Assembly (NCBI RefSeq): GCF_900110775.1
Contig: NZ_FOEP01000004.1
Location: forward strand, 286,680-350,679
Direction of reading: 5' to 3'
DNA: 64,000 nucleotides
Origin: Thalassovita taeanensis
Lineage (GTDB): Bacteria; Pseudomonadota; Alphaproteobacteria; Rhodobacterales; Rhodobacteraceae
A program made the position numbers and the translations under genes. The first letter of the stretch is position 1. Each line of letters begins with the position of its first letter. The notes under the pieces are model-generated. The model was not told the DNA's origin, did no database searches, and saw only the letters and a list, made by a program, of their open reading frames with translations. Shown in pieces: positions 7,746 through 18,364 of this stretch.

Positions 7746-9782
7746 TCACTCAACTCTCAGATGCACGCGGTCTGACCTTCCCTGCGCGTCGATCACAGAC
7801 AGCGTGACAAATCCCGCACCGATTCCCTGCAACACGGCCTGACGCCCATGCGCGCCCGTCAGCACCGGCGTGCCATCTGCCAGCCAGGTGAAAGGCGGCA
7901 CCCCGTCGCGCAGCTTGACCGTCAGGGCGCCCCCTTCCAACGGCAACTCTGCGCCATCGGGCGGAAAGATCAACTTCGGCGCATCGGCTTGCGGCAAAAA
8001 AAGCGCCTGCCGCCCGCGAAATCTCTGTAACGGCTGCGGCAGCAGCGAAGCGCCGACCAGCAGCGTTTCCGGCGGCGGTGGCGGCAGCGGTTCAAGCTTT
8101 GGCTTAAGCCGCTGAAACGCCTCGAACAGGACGGGGGCCGCCAAATCGCCGCCGAAGGCCCCGGGCACCGGCGTGCCATCCGGCCGCCCAAGCCACACAC
8201 CAATCACATGCGCCCCATCAAACCCCAGCGCCCAAGCATCGCGGTGGCCATAAGACGTGCCCGTTTTAAAAGCCAGCCGGTTGCGCGGTGCGCCAGGGGG
8301 CGGCGCCATGTCAGACAGGATATTCCCCACTTGCCAGGCCGCGGTACGGCTGACGATCTGGGCCCCCACCGTGGCCGGTCCCGGTCGCCAGTGTAGCGGT
8401 TTGGCGACACCACCATTGGCCAGCCCCCCATATAGCTGCACCAGATCCTCAAGTGTCAGGCCAACCCCTCCCAAAGCCACCGCAAGGCCGGGTTTGCCGC
8501 CCGGCACCACGGGCTGAGCCCCTGACCGGCGCAGCGCTGCGACCAACCGGGTCGGGCCAAGTTCTTCGGTCAGCAGGACGATGGGGATGTTCAGCGACAG
8601 GCGTAGCGCGTCGGCGACGCGGATTTCCCCCCGAAACATCCCATCGAAGTTTTGCGGGGCATAGTTGCCAAAAGCCACGGGGCGGTCGTCAATCAAGGTT
8701 TCGGGATGGGCCAGTCCCTGATCAAAAGCCATGGCATAGACCAGCGGCTTCAACGTCGATCCCGGCGAGCGCAGGGCGCGGGTCATGTCGACAAAGCCCT
8801 GTCCCAGCCCCGGCCTAAAGCCACCCGACCCGACCGAGGCAAGGATGTCACCACTCCGGTGGTCCGCCACAAGGATCGCAATGGACAGCGCCTCGGATTT
8901 GCCGCGCAGGGCGGTGATCGCCAAGGCCTCAAGCTGCGCTTGCAGGTCGGCGCTCAGCGTCAGGTCGTGGCGTTGGCGGTCGGGCGATTCAGCCAGCGCG
9001 CGATCAGACAGGTGCGGCGCCAGCGCAGGAAAAGCGCGTTTGGTATCGGGCACCGGATCGGTCAGAGCGGCGGTGGCATCGCCAGTGCTCAGCACACCCG
9101 CGCGGGCAACACGCGCCAGAATCCGGTCGCGGGCCTGCTGCGCGGTGGCCGGGGCGCGGTCGGGGCGGCGGGCCTCGGGCGCTTGCGGAAGGGCAACCAG
9201 CAAAGCCGCCTCGGCTGGGGTCAGACGCGCAGGTTCCTTGCCGAAATAGGTCAGTGTCGCGGCACGAATGCCTTCGATATTGCCACCGAACGGGGCCAGT
9301 GTCAGGTAAAGGTCAAGGATCTGCGCCTTGCTCAGCCTCCGCTCCAGCGCCAGTGCCACGCGCATCTGCCGCAGCTTTCCCGCCCACGCCCCGGTGCCGC
9401 TGCGCTCCAGCAGGCGCGCCACCTGCATCGTCAGGGTCGAACCGCCGGACACGATCCGGCCATGTCGCAAGGCCTGCACCGCTGCGCGCGCAATGGCAAC
9501 GGGGTCGATCCCTGCATGGTCATGGAACCGCCGATCTTCATAGGCCAGCAACATCGCAAGATAGGTCTGATCAACCTGCGCCGCCTGCACCGGCAGGCGC
9601 CATACACCATTCGCTGCCGTATAGGCCCGCAGCAGCGTCCCGGCGCGGTCGCGCACTTCCACCGACGTGTCCAACAGTGTCACCGGCAACGCGGTGCGAT
9701 CAATCCAGCGATCTGCGGCATCGCGGCTGGCGGCGACCAACAGTAACGCCGCCACCAGCAGAAAGGGGGCGAACCGCCTCAT
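7746..9782 (-). CDS. pbpC: Penicillin-binding protein 1C
   Basis: A bifunctional peptidoglycan polymerase of the inner membrane facing the periplasm. From the chosen start it is 678 residues: a membrane anchor at 5-18, a glycosyltransferase family 51 domain (YEDRRFHDHAG, GGSTLTMQ), a transpeptidase domain with SPGSTLKP (SxxK), SLN and KTGTS, and a C-terminal PBP1C beta domain. The start MRRFAPFLL at 9782 overlaps the stop of the upstream alpha-2-macroglobulin by ATGA; an upstream reading to 9929 would lie wholly inside that gene. The pairing of pbpC with a bacterial alpha-2-macroglobulin is a known arrangement. Confidence 0.93.
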   Translation of the reverse strand: MRRFAPFLLVAALLLVAASRDAADRWIDRTALPVTLLDTSVEVRDRAGTLLRAYTAANGVWRLPVQAAQVDQTYLAMLLAYEDRRFHDHAGIDPVAIARAAVQALRHGRIVSGGSTLTMQVARLLERSGTGAWAGKLRQMRVALALERRLSKAQILDLYLTLAPFGGNIEGIRAATLTYFGKEPARLTPAEAALLVALPQAPEARRPDRAPATAQQARDRILARVARAGVLSTGDATAALTDPVPDTKRAFPALAPHLSDRALAESPDRQRHDLTLSADLQAQLEALAITALRGKSEALSIAILVADHRSGDILASVGSGGFRPGLGQGFVDMTRALRSPGSTLKPLVYAMAFDQGLAHPETLIDDRPVAFGNYAPQNFDGMFRGEIRVADALRLSLNIPIVLLTEELGPTRLVAALRRSGAQPVVPGGKPGLAVALGGVGLTLEDLVQLYGGLANGGVAKPLHWRPGPATVGAQIVSRTAAWQVGNILSDMAPPPGAPRNRLAFKTGTSYGHRDAWALGFDGAHVIGVWLGRPDGTPVPGAFGGDLAAPVLFEAFQRLKPKLEPLPPPPPETLLVGASLLPQPLQRFRGRQALFLPQADAPKLIFPPDGAELPLEGGALTVKLRDGVPPFTWLADGTPVLTGAHGRQAVLQGIGAGFVTLSVIDAQGRSDRVHLRVE

Positions 9783-12700
9783 TCCACGATCATCATCCGA
9801 CCCGCGTTGGTATTGGCGCGGTATTGCGGGCGATACATGTCTTCGACCGTGGCCGCCGAATGTCGGAATATCCCCGGCGAGATCGCGCGCACGATATAGG
9901 CCAGCTGAAATGGCTTGTCCGAGCGCCAATCGACCGCCGCAAGGAAGCGATCCGAGCGGAACTCGCTATGCTCGGCCTCACTCGGCGTCAGCCAGTCAAG
10001 CGCGCGGATATCACCCGAGCGCAGCAGATTGGGGTTGTCGATCTCGAACCCGGCGGGCAGCGGATCGTTTATCATCAGCCGCGCGCCACCTTTTTCGAAA
10101 GGCGTGACCTTCAGCACGGCCACCAGACGGTCACCTACCCTGACCGATTGCGGTAGAGCCTCGGCTCCGTCGATGGTGTAATATGTCCGGTCGATGCGAT
10201 AGCCATACCCGCCCTGCGTGACCGGCGTTTCCGGCACTCCCGTGGTGGTCAGCGTGATCTGCGTGGCGCTATCACGCGCATTGCGAATTGTGATCGGCGC
10301 CGCGCCAATCTGATCCTCAAACAGCCGCACAAGCGGCCCTTGAGCAACGGTGCCGTTCACCTCGATCCCAGCAATACCGGGATCGGTGACCAGAGCCCGC
10401 GCCGCCATCAGCGCCCAAGCGCTTTCCTGAGTGGAAAGCCCGCGCACGGTGGCGCTGATCCGGTCAATCAGGGCCTCACGGTTGACCACGGCACTGCCCG
10501 CCTCAACCGCCAGCGACAGAACACCTGCCGCGTCGCGCAGGTTGCTACCATAGTCAGCACGCCACAGCCCGGCCTCTTCCCCCATGCGTGGCACCATCAG
10601 ATGGGCGGCGCGGGAAAACATCGCCTCGGCCCGCGTCGGATCACCATAAGAGGCCAACGCCGCCCCCAACTGCGCCGCCGCCAGCGGCGTGTCAAAAGCA
10701 TCGCCCTTGACGTCGGAATAATAGCGCAGGTCGCCCATCGCCGCCGCGCCTTCGCGCGCCAGCACCATTAGCGCATAGGCTACATCCGCGCCGCCAGTGT
10801 CAAAGTCGGGGGCATAGTTGATGCGATTGCGCAGGTTATCCATCGCCAAGCGAAAGGCCAGATCGGGTACGGCGTATCCTTCGGCGCGGGCCCTGCTGAG
10901 GAAATCAGAGACATAGGCATCAAGCCAGAAATCACCGGCTTCGGCCCGCCACAGTCCAAAGGCCCCGTTATTGGCCTGCCGCGTCAGGATACGGTCAATC
11001 GCCTGACCCACACGGGCCTGGATCGTGGCGCGGTTGCCAAGGCCCAGCGCCTCGGACACTTGCCCCAGATAGAGCAGCGGCAGCGCCTGACTGGCCACCT
11101 GTTCGGTGCAGCCGTAAGGGTAGCGATCAAGGGACGCCAGCAGCGCAGGCGCATTGAGTTTGGCCAGCGGTCCCGCAGACAGCACTGCCGACCCCGTGCC
11201 GGGGCGCAGTCCAGCAAAAACATCGCGATCAAGGGTAAAGGTATCGCCTGCACCCAGCGCAAAACGCCGGGTGACTGACACAGCCGGATCATTGTCACGT
11301 ACCGCCAGCACCAAATCTTTGACCAACGGCCGCCCATCTGGCGTGGTCAGCGCCACGCGCAGGCTGTGGTCGCCCACCTCGCCCGCCGTGACCGGGATGC
11401 TCAGCACCGCCGTGCCCTTCTCAGTCAGCATCACGTCTGAGGGAAGATTGCCCCCCACAAGACTGATGCCCTGCGCGGTAACATCCAACCCCATCCGCCC
11501 AGTGGGGCCGGTGGCATGCACGATCTCAAGCAACAAGCGACTGCTGTCGCCGGGGGCCAGAAAGCGCGGCAGGCTGGCGGTGATCACAACCGGATCACGC
11601 ACCAGAACATCGGCTTCGGCTTGCCCGACGCCCGTGTCCGACCAGGCCACCGCCATCAGCCGCACTGTGCCGTTGAAGGCGGGCAGGTCAAACGTCACCT
11701 CGGCCCCTCCGTCCGGGCCAACCGTAAGTGGGCCACTGAAATAAGCGACCAGTTCTTCGGTCGGCGGTGGCGATTGCAACCGCGCGGCACTGCCCGCATC
11801 CCCGCCCGAGCGGATGGCGCCCATTGCACCGTTCATCCCGTCGATCAGGCGGCCATAGATATCGCGGATCTCGACCCCCAAGCGGCGCTGGCCAAAATAG
11901 TGATCCGAAGGATCCGGGCTTTGAAAGCCGGTGAGGTTCAGGATACCCACGTCCACTGCGGCCACAGTGACGTAGGCGGCCTGGCCGTCAGCCACGCCAT
12001 CCACCTGTACCGTGGCGCGTAGGGTGCCGCGCGGGTCCGCCTTGGCCGGAGCATCAAAAGACACTGCAAGCTGTTTGGTACCGGGGTCAATCTTAGCATA
12101 GCTCAGCCCCAGAGACCGCGCCGGATTGCGACCCGAAGCGGCATCCATCGGCCGGATCACCGAGGCGGTAACATAGGCCCCCGCCCCCCAGTCATCCGTC
12201 ACTGCGAGTGGGATCAGGTTCTCACCCTCGGTCACCGCGACCGCTTTCATCGCGATCACCCGGTTTGACATGACACTGATCAGCGCCGTGCCCGCATACC
12301 GCGGCACCAAACGCACCATCGCCGTGTCACCGCTCTGATATCCGGGCCGGTCTAATGACAATTCCAGCGTGTCGGGCGTGGCCGACGCATCGGCGGGCGC
12401 ATACCAACCAGCGTAGAACGAGGTCGCGGCAGCAACATAACCGCCATCAAGCCGCTCTACCTCAAGCTCATAACTGCCCCACTCGACCGGGGCGGCAACT
12501 TCAAGCGGCGTACTGCCAAGCGTGGCTTCGGCGCTGGTGATGCGTTTGCGGGTGGTGATCGGCTCCCACTCCCAATTGCCATATTGCTGATACCACTGAT
12601 ACCGTCGCTCGACCCGGTTCAGGGTCCACCGCACGCGCATCGGCAGCGGTTTCAAGTCCGGCCCGAGTGCGATCACCTGAAGTCGCGCTTGAGTATTTTC

Positions 12701-15211
12701 CGGCACAACCCCATCAAACATCGGCTTGATACCGATCACCGGCGCGGCAGGCGCCAGCGCGCGGGTCAGGCGACGTTCCACCGGGCGGCCCGAGCCTTCG
12801 GCCAGGTTGACAGTGATCAACGCCTCAAGCGGGCGATCGGCATCCTCTGCCTCTGGCAGCTCCAACGGTACGCTGGCAGTCCCGTCATCATCGGTCTTAC
12901 CACCGCTCAGAAAACTGGTGCGTCGGCCAAATGTCTCGTCCTGACGGCCAAAGCGGAAGCCGGGAAAGCTCTCCAGTCCACTGGCCTCTTGCAGCACCAC
13001 GGTGCCTTCGATCGCAAGCCCACCGGCGGGCGGGCCAAACAGATAGCGCGCCGCAATGCTTAGCGGTGGAGTGTCGCCGGGGCGCATCGGGGCATCAGGC
13101 AGCGACAGGTCAAAATCAATCCTCTCGGGCAGGAAATCCTCGACCAGCACGGTTTGGCTTGCCAGCGGCGCGGCATCTGCATCGGCCCTGAGGTCAAGCC
13201 GCCAAGTGCCACGCGGCACGGTTTCGCCCAACAGCAAGGTGAAGACATGCCCGCCAGCGGCATCGGAAGTAGACACGTGGCGGGAATATTCCACGCCATC
13301 CGGGCGAGTCAAAATCGCCGTCACTGGTAGGCCGGAAATGGCCGCAGCCACATCGTCGCGTGCCAGAGCGGTGGCATAGATCACCTCGCCCGCGCGATAT
13401 GCCCCGCGATCAGTGGTCAGGAACATGTCGATCGGCGGACTGGGCGCGCGCCCCTCCACACCTCGGTCCGACAGATCGAACGCCGGGTCGGTCAGCGACA
13501 GGAACGCGATATCATCGTTGCCCTGCGCCACAGTGATCAGCGCAGGTGCCGCGCCCCCGGTGCCACGCGTCAGGCCTGGGGTAAAAAGCGCATGCCCCTG
13601 ATCGTCGGTCAAAGCCGTGCCCAGCACCCGGTTGGCTCGCGACAGCAGTGTGGCTGTCACGCCGGGCCGCGCACCCGCATCACCCAACCCGCGCACGAAT
13701 ACATGCAGACCGTCGGTGCCGTTCAGCGTCGTCACCCCCAGATCAGACAGCACAAACCACTGCGTCGCCCCCGCATCGTCATAGGGGTCGGCCCCCGGCA
13801 CCCGCGCCGTCAGCGCATAGATCCCGGCGGGCAGGTCAGAGATTGCCTCGCCCATCGGCAAGCGGGTGGTCATGTCGCGGTTCAGGGCGTTGTGCACCTC
13901 GCCCTGCCCGGTCCAGACCTGCTCGGCGATGTTGGTGGCAAAATCCTCCTGTTCCCAATAGCTGAGCGGCCGCCCGAAATAGCTGTCCTGAATCGCGCGC
14001 AGCAAATTGCGGTCGCTGACCCGGCGCAGCACCAGATCAATCTGATTCAGGTTCACAGTTTCCACCGGCAGCGCGGCATCAGGCGATTTTGGCAAAACAT
14101 AGGCCCGCCCCGGAAAGCTAACGCGGGGACTGCGGTCGCGAACATAGAGCGTCAGCGTGACGTCCTTGGCCATCGTTTCACCACTGGCGGCGGGCAGACC
14201 CTCGCGGAAGGTCACGGCATAGCGTTCGCCGTGCTCGGCCCCGTCTACACAAAGCTGATTGCCGCTGGCCTGAACTGCCATTCCTGCGACAGGCAAACGG
14301 ACATATGTGCTGTAGTCGACACCGGTTTTAGCCAAAGGTTCCGAAAATTCCGCACAAAGTCGCGGCGCCGCGCTGTCGCTTTCAACGCTATGCTCGATGA
14401 TGCGGAAGCCGTATTTGCCAATTGCAGCCTCAAGTGCCGCCCCAATGTCGTTGCGCGCGGGGTGTAGGTTCAGCGCCAGACGTAACGCCGGAATCATATC
14501 GCCCCCGCGCCGGTTTGCTTCCAGCGCTTCGGCCAGCACGTGCAAGGCCGCAATCCGCTGCGCCGGGGCCTGCGCCCGCAGATATCCGTTGGTGGCGGCG
14601 CGCAAAGCCCGCTCGCGGTATTTGCGCTTATCGCTGTCACTGCCACCGATAAGCAGCGACAGACGGGCATATTCGACCCACAGGTCGCTTTGATCTGTGT
14701 GCGAAATGGCCCCCCCCGTCCAGCGCATCGCGCTTAACCAGTCGCTGTTTTTACGACGGTCCTGCGCGGCGTCCAACAGCGCCTGAATAGAATAGTCCCC
14801 AGCCGGATGGATCCGCCCAATCTGATCCGCCTGCTCGCGCGCTCTGGACAGATCATCAGCGGACAGGAAGGACAGATCGCCCGCTCTTGCCCGCGACGTT
14901 TTCATCACCCCGGGATAGGTCGCCACTACCACCGCAGACCACGCGCCATCATAGGGCTTGCGATCACTGACCTCGCGTTTCGGAAAACAGGAGTTCGAGC
15001 GGTCGTTGAAAGTGAACGCCCTGCACTGCGAATCGGCCAGACAGGCGTTGACGCAAGACTGATAGGTCGTATCGAACAGCGCCTGAAGATCGGCGCCGTA
15101 AAAATCGACATTGCGGGTTACGATCAACCGTTTGTCCGGCACTTCATCGGCGGCAACAGCAGGTGAGGCCAGAATAAGACCCGCTAAAATCATTGAAAGA
15201 ATACGGTGCAT
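9779..15211 (-). CDS. Alpha-2-macroglobulin family protein with PAN/Apple-like N-terminus
   Basis: A 1,810-residue protease trap, expected in the periplasm, where the family captures attacking proteases and is thought to protect the wall with PBP1C. A type-I signal peptide ends near ASPAVAA (about residue 20) with no lipobox, unlike the lipoprotein YfhM of E. coli. Residues about 30-90 form a Cys-rich PAN/Apple-like unit (CVNACLADSQC). Macroglobulin beta domains follow, and the intact thioester motif GCTEQ is at residue 1368, numbered from the chosen ATG. That ATG has AGGAG 7 bases upstream; a TTG one codon earlier is less well spaced. Coupled to pbpC by ATGA. Confidence 0.93.
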   Translation of the reverse strand: MHRILSMILAGLILASPAVAADEVPDKRLIVTRNVDFYGADLQALFDTTYQSCVNACLADSQCRAFTFNDRSNSCFPKREVSDRKPYDGAWSAVVVATYPGVMKTSRARAGDLSFLSADDLSRAREQADQIGRIHPAGDYSIQALLDAAQDRRKNSDWLSAMRWTGGAISHTDQSDLWVEYARLSLLIGGSDSDKRKYRERALRAATNGYLRAQAPAQRIAALHVLAEALEANRRGGDMIPALRLALNLHPARNDIGAALEAAIGKYGFRIIEHSVESDSAAPRLCAEFSEPLAKTGVDYSTYVRLPVAGMAVQASGNQLCVDGAEHGERYAVTFREGLPAASGETMAKDVTLTLYVRDRSPRVSFPGRAYVLPKSPDAALPVETVNLNQIDLVLRRVSDRNLLRAIQDSYFGRPLSYWEQEDFATNIAEQVWTGQGEVHNALNRDMTTRLPMGEAISDLPAGIYALTARVPGADPYDDAGATQWFVLSDLGVTTLNGTDGLHVFVRGLGDAGARPGVTATLLSRANRVLGTALTDDQGHALFTPGLTRGTGGAAPALITVAQGNDDIAFLSLTDPAFDLSDRGVEGRAPSPPIDMFLTTDRGAYRAGEVIYATALARDDVAAAISGLPVTAILTRPDGVEYSRHVSTSDAAGGHVFTLLLGETVPRGTWRLDLRADADAAPLASQTVLVEDFLPERIDFDLSLPDAPMRPGDTPPLSIAARYLFGPPAGGLAIEGTVVLQEASGLESFPGFRFGRQDETFGRRTSFLSGGKTDDDGTASVPLELPEAEDADRPLEALITVNLAEGSGRPVERRLTRALAPAAPVIGIKPMFDGVVPENTQARLQVIALGPDLKPLPMRVRWTLNRVERRYQWYQQYGNWEWEPITTRKRITSAEATLGSTPLEVAAPVEWGSYELEVERLDGGYVAAATSFYAGWYAPADASATPDTLELSLDRPGYQSGDTAMVRLVPRYAGTALISVMSNRVIAMKAVAVTEGENLIPLAVTDDWGAGAYVTASVIRPMDAASGRNPARSLGLSYAKIDPGTKQLAVSFDAPAKADPRGTLRATVQVDGVADGQAAYVTVAAVDVGILNLTGFQSPDPSDHYFGQRRLGVEIRDIYGRLIDGMNGAMGAIRSGGDAGSAARLQSPPPTEELVAYFSGPLTVGPDGGAEVTFDLPAFNGTVRLMAVAWSDTGVGQAEADVLVRDPVVITASLPRFLAPGDSSRLLLEIVHATGPTGRMGLDVTAQGISLVGGNLPSDVMLTEKGTAVLSIPVTAGEVGDHSLRVALTTPDGRPLVKDLVLAVRDNDPAVSVTRRFALGAGDTFTLDRDVFAGLRPGTGSAVLSAGPLAKLNAPALLASLDRYPYGCTEQVASQALPLLYLGQVSEALGLGNRATIQARVGQAIDRILTRQANNGAFGLWRAEAGDFWLDAYVSDFLSRARAEGYAVPDLAFRLAMDNLRNRINYAPDFDTGGADVAYALMVLAREGAAAMGDLRYYSDVKGDAFDTPLAAAQLGAALASYGDPTRAEAMFSRAAHLMVPRMGEEAGLWRADYGSNLRDAAGVLSLAVEAGSAVVNREALIDRISATVRGLSTQESAWALMAARALVTDPGIAGIEVNGTVAQGPLVRLFEDQIGAAPITIRNARDSATQITLTTTGVPETPVTQGGYGYRIDRTYYTIDGAEALPQSVRVGDRLVAVLKVTPFEKGGARLMINDPLPAGFEIDNPNLLRSGDIRALDWLTPSEAEHSEFRSDRFLAAVDWRSDKPFQLAYIVRAISPGIFRHSAATVEDMYRPQYRANTNAGRMMIVE

Positions 15212-15365
15212 CAAACAGCTCCTATATCAAATGCCAAGATGGTGACACGCGGCCTGATCGCTTGGCAAGTCTGCGCGAAACCTGCTCTGATCACGTTTTA
15301 AGCGATTTTTCATTCCCTTTGCCGATCCTGCGCTGCGACGGAATCGCGCGAATCGAGGGACAGGC

Positions 15366-17582
15366 ATGAGTCTTGCCAACAAACTGGCCGAAGAACGCCG
15401 CGCACGGCTGGCGGCCGAACGGCTGTTGGAGCTGAAACAGGCAGAGCTGTTTTCCGCCAATCAGAAACTTGGTCGGCATGCCCGCGCGTTGTCAGAGGAA
15501 ATTGTTGAAACCCGCGCTCAGGTGGAAACGATCCGTGATGAAAATCAGCGGGTCAAATCCGATCTGACCGCAGCGCATGAAAAGATAGAGATTGCTGAAA
15601 GGCGGCTGTGGCACTCGATCGAGACCATTCAAGACGGCTTTGCTTTCTTCAATGTTGACAGTCACATGATCGCGGCGAACCGTTCGTATTTGTCGGTTTT
15701 TGACGGTCTGAACGAGGTGGAGCCGGGCGTATCCTATACCCGTATCCTTCAGCTGATGACCGATGAGGGTATCGTCAATATCGGCGAGAAATCTGCCGAT
15801 GACTGGCGTGCCCGCATGCAGAAACGCTGGCAATCCCCTTCGCCGGACCCGGTGGTGATCCGGCTGTGGAACAATCAGTATATTAAGCTGGTCGATCAGC
15901 GCGGCCACGGCGGCGATGTGGTCAGTCTGGCACTGAACATCACCGATACGGTCCGCCATGAAAAAGAACTGAAGAAGGCCAGCGCCAAGGCTGAAGCCGC
16001 AAATCGCGCAAAATCAGCCTTTCTTGCCAATATGAGCCACGAAATCCGCACCCCGATGAACGGTGTCGTCGGCATGGCGGATCTGTTGACGGATACGCCG
16101 TTGACCAAGGAACAGCAGCTCTACGTCGACACGATCAAGAATTCGGGCGAGGCATTGCTGGTGATCATCAACGACGTGCTGGATTATTCCAAGATCGAAG
16201 CCGAAAAGCTGGTTCTACACAACGAGCCTTTCGATCTTGAGCGCTGCATTCACGAGATCATCATGCTGTTGCAACCCTCGGCACGGGACAAGGCAATTGA
16301 TCTTCTGGTGGATTACGACCTGTTCCTGCCCACCATGTTCATCGGCGATCCCGGACGGGTTCGGCAGGTACTGACCAACCTTCTGGGCAATGCAGTCAAG
16401 TTCACATCGCAGGGGCATGTACTGGTCCGTGTTGTCGGAATGCAGCCCGAAGGCAGCAGTGCAACCCATGTGCATATTACAATTGAGGATACCGGAATTG
16501 GTATTCCGACTGAAAAGATCGACCATATTTTCGGCGAGTTCAATCAGGTCGAAGACGAGCGCAATCGCCAGTTTGAGGGCACCGGGCTGGGGCTGGCAAT
16601 CTCGCAACGGCTGATCAAACTGATGGGGGGCAAGATCTGGGTCGATTCCGAAGAAGGCGTAGGGTCCAGTTTTGGCTTCCGGGTCACCCTGCCCGCCGCC
16701 GAAAGTATCCCGGATACGGCACCGATCCTGTCGGGTCGTTTGCGACGTGCACTTGTGGTGGATGATCTTTCCGTGAACCGGGCTATTCTGGAAAAGCAGC
16801 TAGAGGTCCTGGGGATCGAGAGTGTCAGTTGCCCCGGAGGGCCCGAAGCACTTGCGGCGCTGGACGGCTCTTTTGACGTGGTCCTGACCGATCACAATAT
16901 GCCAGGCATGGATGGGTTGGAGCTCGCGCTTGAAATCCGTAAAGCGGGGCAGGATGTGCCGATCCTGCTGTTCAGCTCCAATTCGTCGTACGCAGAAACA
17001 GATGCCGCGCGCTCAGCCGTGCAGGCGATCTTGCAAAAACCCACCCCCCGGCGCGAGTTGTTCGCCCGTCTGCAATCGCTGGGCGCAGATATCGTGGCCC
17101 CGGATCCCACCGATGGGATCCCTCCCGTCGCGCCCCCGCCCCCGGTGCTAAGGCCGATGCGCGTTCTTGCGGCCGAGGACAACAAGACCAACCGACTGGT
17201 GTTTCAGAAAATGGTCAAACATCTGGATATCGACCTGCGATTTGCCGAAAACGGATTGGAGGCCGTCGAGCAGTTCCGGAATTTCCGACCAGACTTAGTT
17301 TTCATGGACATTTCCATGCCCAAAATGGATGGCAAGGAAGCGACCTCAAATATCCGCAAGCTCGAACAGCCCAGCGGGCAGCGCACGCCAGTGGTAGCCA
17401 TGACTGCCCACGCGATGGAGGGCGACGGCGAAGGCATTCTGGCGGCGGGGCTGGATGAATATTTGACAAAACCTTTGCGAAAGGAGGCGATCACAGAAAA
17501 AATTCTGGAAAATTGCCCGCGAAATGCACGCCCGCCTTTGCCGCAAGAGCCAGATGCTCAGGCGGCGTCTGCCGCCAGTTGA
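15366..17582 (+). CDS. Hybrid sensor histidine kinase with two receiver domains
   Basis: A 738-residue cytoplasmic signalling protein. Residues 1-80 are a charged coiled coil, 81-200 a PAS-like domain, then HisKA with phospho-His225 (MSHEIRTPMNG), HATPase with EDTGIGIP and GTGLGLAI, a first receiver with Asp509 (LTDHNMPGMDG) and a second with Asp648 (FMDISMPKMDG) and conserved Lys in LTKPL. There is no membrane segment. Two receivers suggest a phosphorelay; no response regulator or phosphotransfer gene is adjacent. Divergent from the alpha-2-macroglobulin; its last 25 bases overlap the convergent yaaA. Confidence 0.92.
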   Translation: MSLANKLAEERRARLAAERLLELKQAELFSANQKLGRHARALSEEIVETRAQVETIRDENQRVKSDLTAAHEKIEIAERRLWHSIETIQDGFAFFNVDSHMIAANRSYLSVFDGLNEVEPGVSYTRILQLMTDEGIVNIGEKSADDWRARMQKRWQSPSPDPVVIRLWNNQYIKLVDQRGHGGDVVSLALNITDTVRHEKELKKASAKAEAANRAKSAFLANMSHEIRTPMNGVVGMADLLTDTPLTKEQQLYVDTIKNSGEALLVIINDVLDYSKIEAEKLVLHNEPFDLERCIHEIIMLLQPSARDKAIDLLVDYDLFLPTMFIGDPGRVRQVLTNLLGNAVKFTSQGHVLVRVVGMQPEGSSATHVHITIEDTGIGIPTEKIDHIFGEFNQVEDERNRQFEGTGLGLAISQRLIKLMGGKIWVDSEEGVGSSFGFRVTLPAAESIPDTAPILSGRLRRALVVDDLSVNRAILEKQLEVLGIESVSCPGGPEALAALDGSFDVVLTDHNMPGMDGLELALEIRKAGQDVPILLFSSNSSYAETDAARSAVQAILQKPTPRRELFARLQSLGADIVAPDPTDGIPPVAPPPPVLRPMRVLAAEDNKTNRLVFQKMVKHLDIDLRFAENGLEAVEQFRNFRPDLVFMDISMPKMDGKEATSNIRKLEQPSGQRTPVVAMTAHAMEGDGEGILAAGLDEYLTKPLRKEAITEKILENCPRNARPPLPQEPDAQAASAAS

Positions 17583-18334
17583 GCCTTGCGAACAAAGACC
17601 CATTTGTCACCATCGGACAGGGCCGAACTGAAACCATATCCACCCGCGTCGAAATCGCGAATACTGTCAGGGTCGGTGAGGCGATGCTGAATGATGAACC
17701 GCGCCATGGCGCCCCGTGCACGCTTGGCATAGAAGCTGACAATCTTTGGCACACCGGCCTTTTCTTCCATGAAGACCGGCGTAATCACGCGTGACCGGAG
17801 TACAGAAAGATCAACAGCACTGAAATACTCGTGGCTGGCGCAGTTGATCAGCACATCCGTATCAACCGCAGTGGCATCCGCGTTCAGCGCCTGCGCGATA
17901 TCACCGCCCCAATACTCATACAGCGATTTGCCGCGTGGGGTTTTCAGGCGGCTGCCCATTTCCAACCGGTAAGGCTCGATTTCGTCCAGTGGGCGGAGCA
18001 AACCGTAAAGTCCGGACAAGATGCGCAAGTGATCTTGCGCCCAGCTCATCTCCTCTGAATCAAGCGAAGCAGCTTCCAATCCCTGATATGTATCACCGGC
18101 AAAGGCCAGCGCGGCGGGTTTGGTCTGCATCGTGCCAAAATCCCGAAACCGATCCACATTCAACCGGGCCAGATTTTCGCTGATCCCCATCAGTTTGCAC
18201 AGCTGATCCACAGACAGATCGCGAGCGACAGTGGCCAATTCCACAGCGCGCGCGGCGAATGCGGGTTGGGTCGGGACGATGCCCTCAGTCGGCGTCATGT
18301 CCAGCTTTTTGGCCGGGGAAACCACGATCAACAT
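17558..18334 (-). CDS. yaaA: Peroxide stress protein YaaA
   Basis: YaaA (DUF328) limits free iron during peroxide stress in E. coli and binds DNA. The 258-residue protein starts with the family signature MLIVVSPAKKLD; the start at 18334 has AGGAG 6 bases upstream, and the extra 8 residues of a longer reading are not conserved. Further family features are the SHEYFSAVD stretch and VPKIVSFYAKRARG in the C-terminal half. It follows recQ by 30 bases and is probably cotranscribed. Its 3' end overlaps the convergent kinase by 25 bases. Confidence 0.92.
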   Translation of the reverse strand: MLIVVSPAKKLDMTPTEGIVPTQPAFAARAVELATVARDLSVDQLCKLMGISENLARLNVDRFRDFGTMQTKPAALAFAGDTYQGLEAASLDSEEMSWAQDHLRILSGLYGLLRPLDEIEPYRLEMGSRLKTPRGKSLYEYWGGDIAQALNADATAVDTDVLINCASHEYFSAVDLSVLRSRVITPVFMEEKAGVPKIVSFYAKRARGAMARFIIQHRLTDPDSIRDFDAGGYGFSSALSDGDKWVFVRKAQLAADAA

Positions 18335-18364
18335 ATTAAACTCCTTCTGCGCATTCAAACGACC

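Noticed and set aside
8652..9746. Plus-strand open frame opposite pbpC
   Set aside because: Antisense to the conserved pbpC domains; Arg/Gln-rich composition typical of shadow frames.
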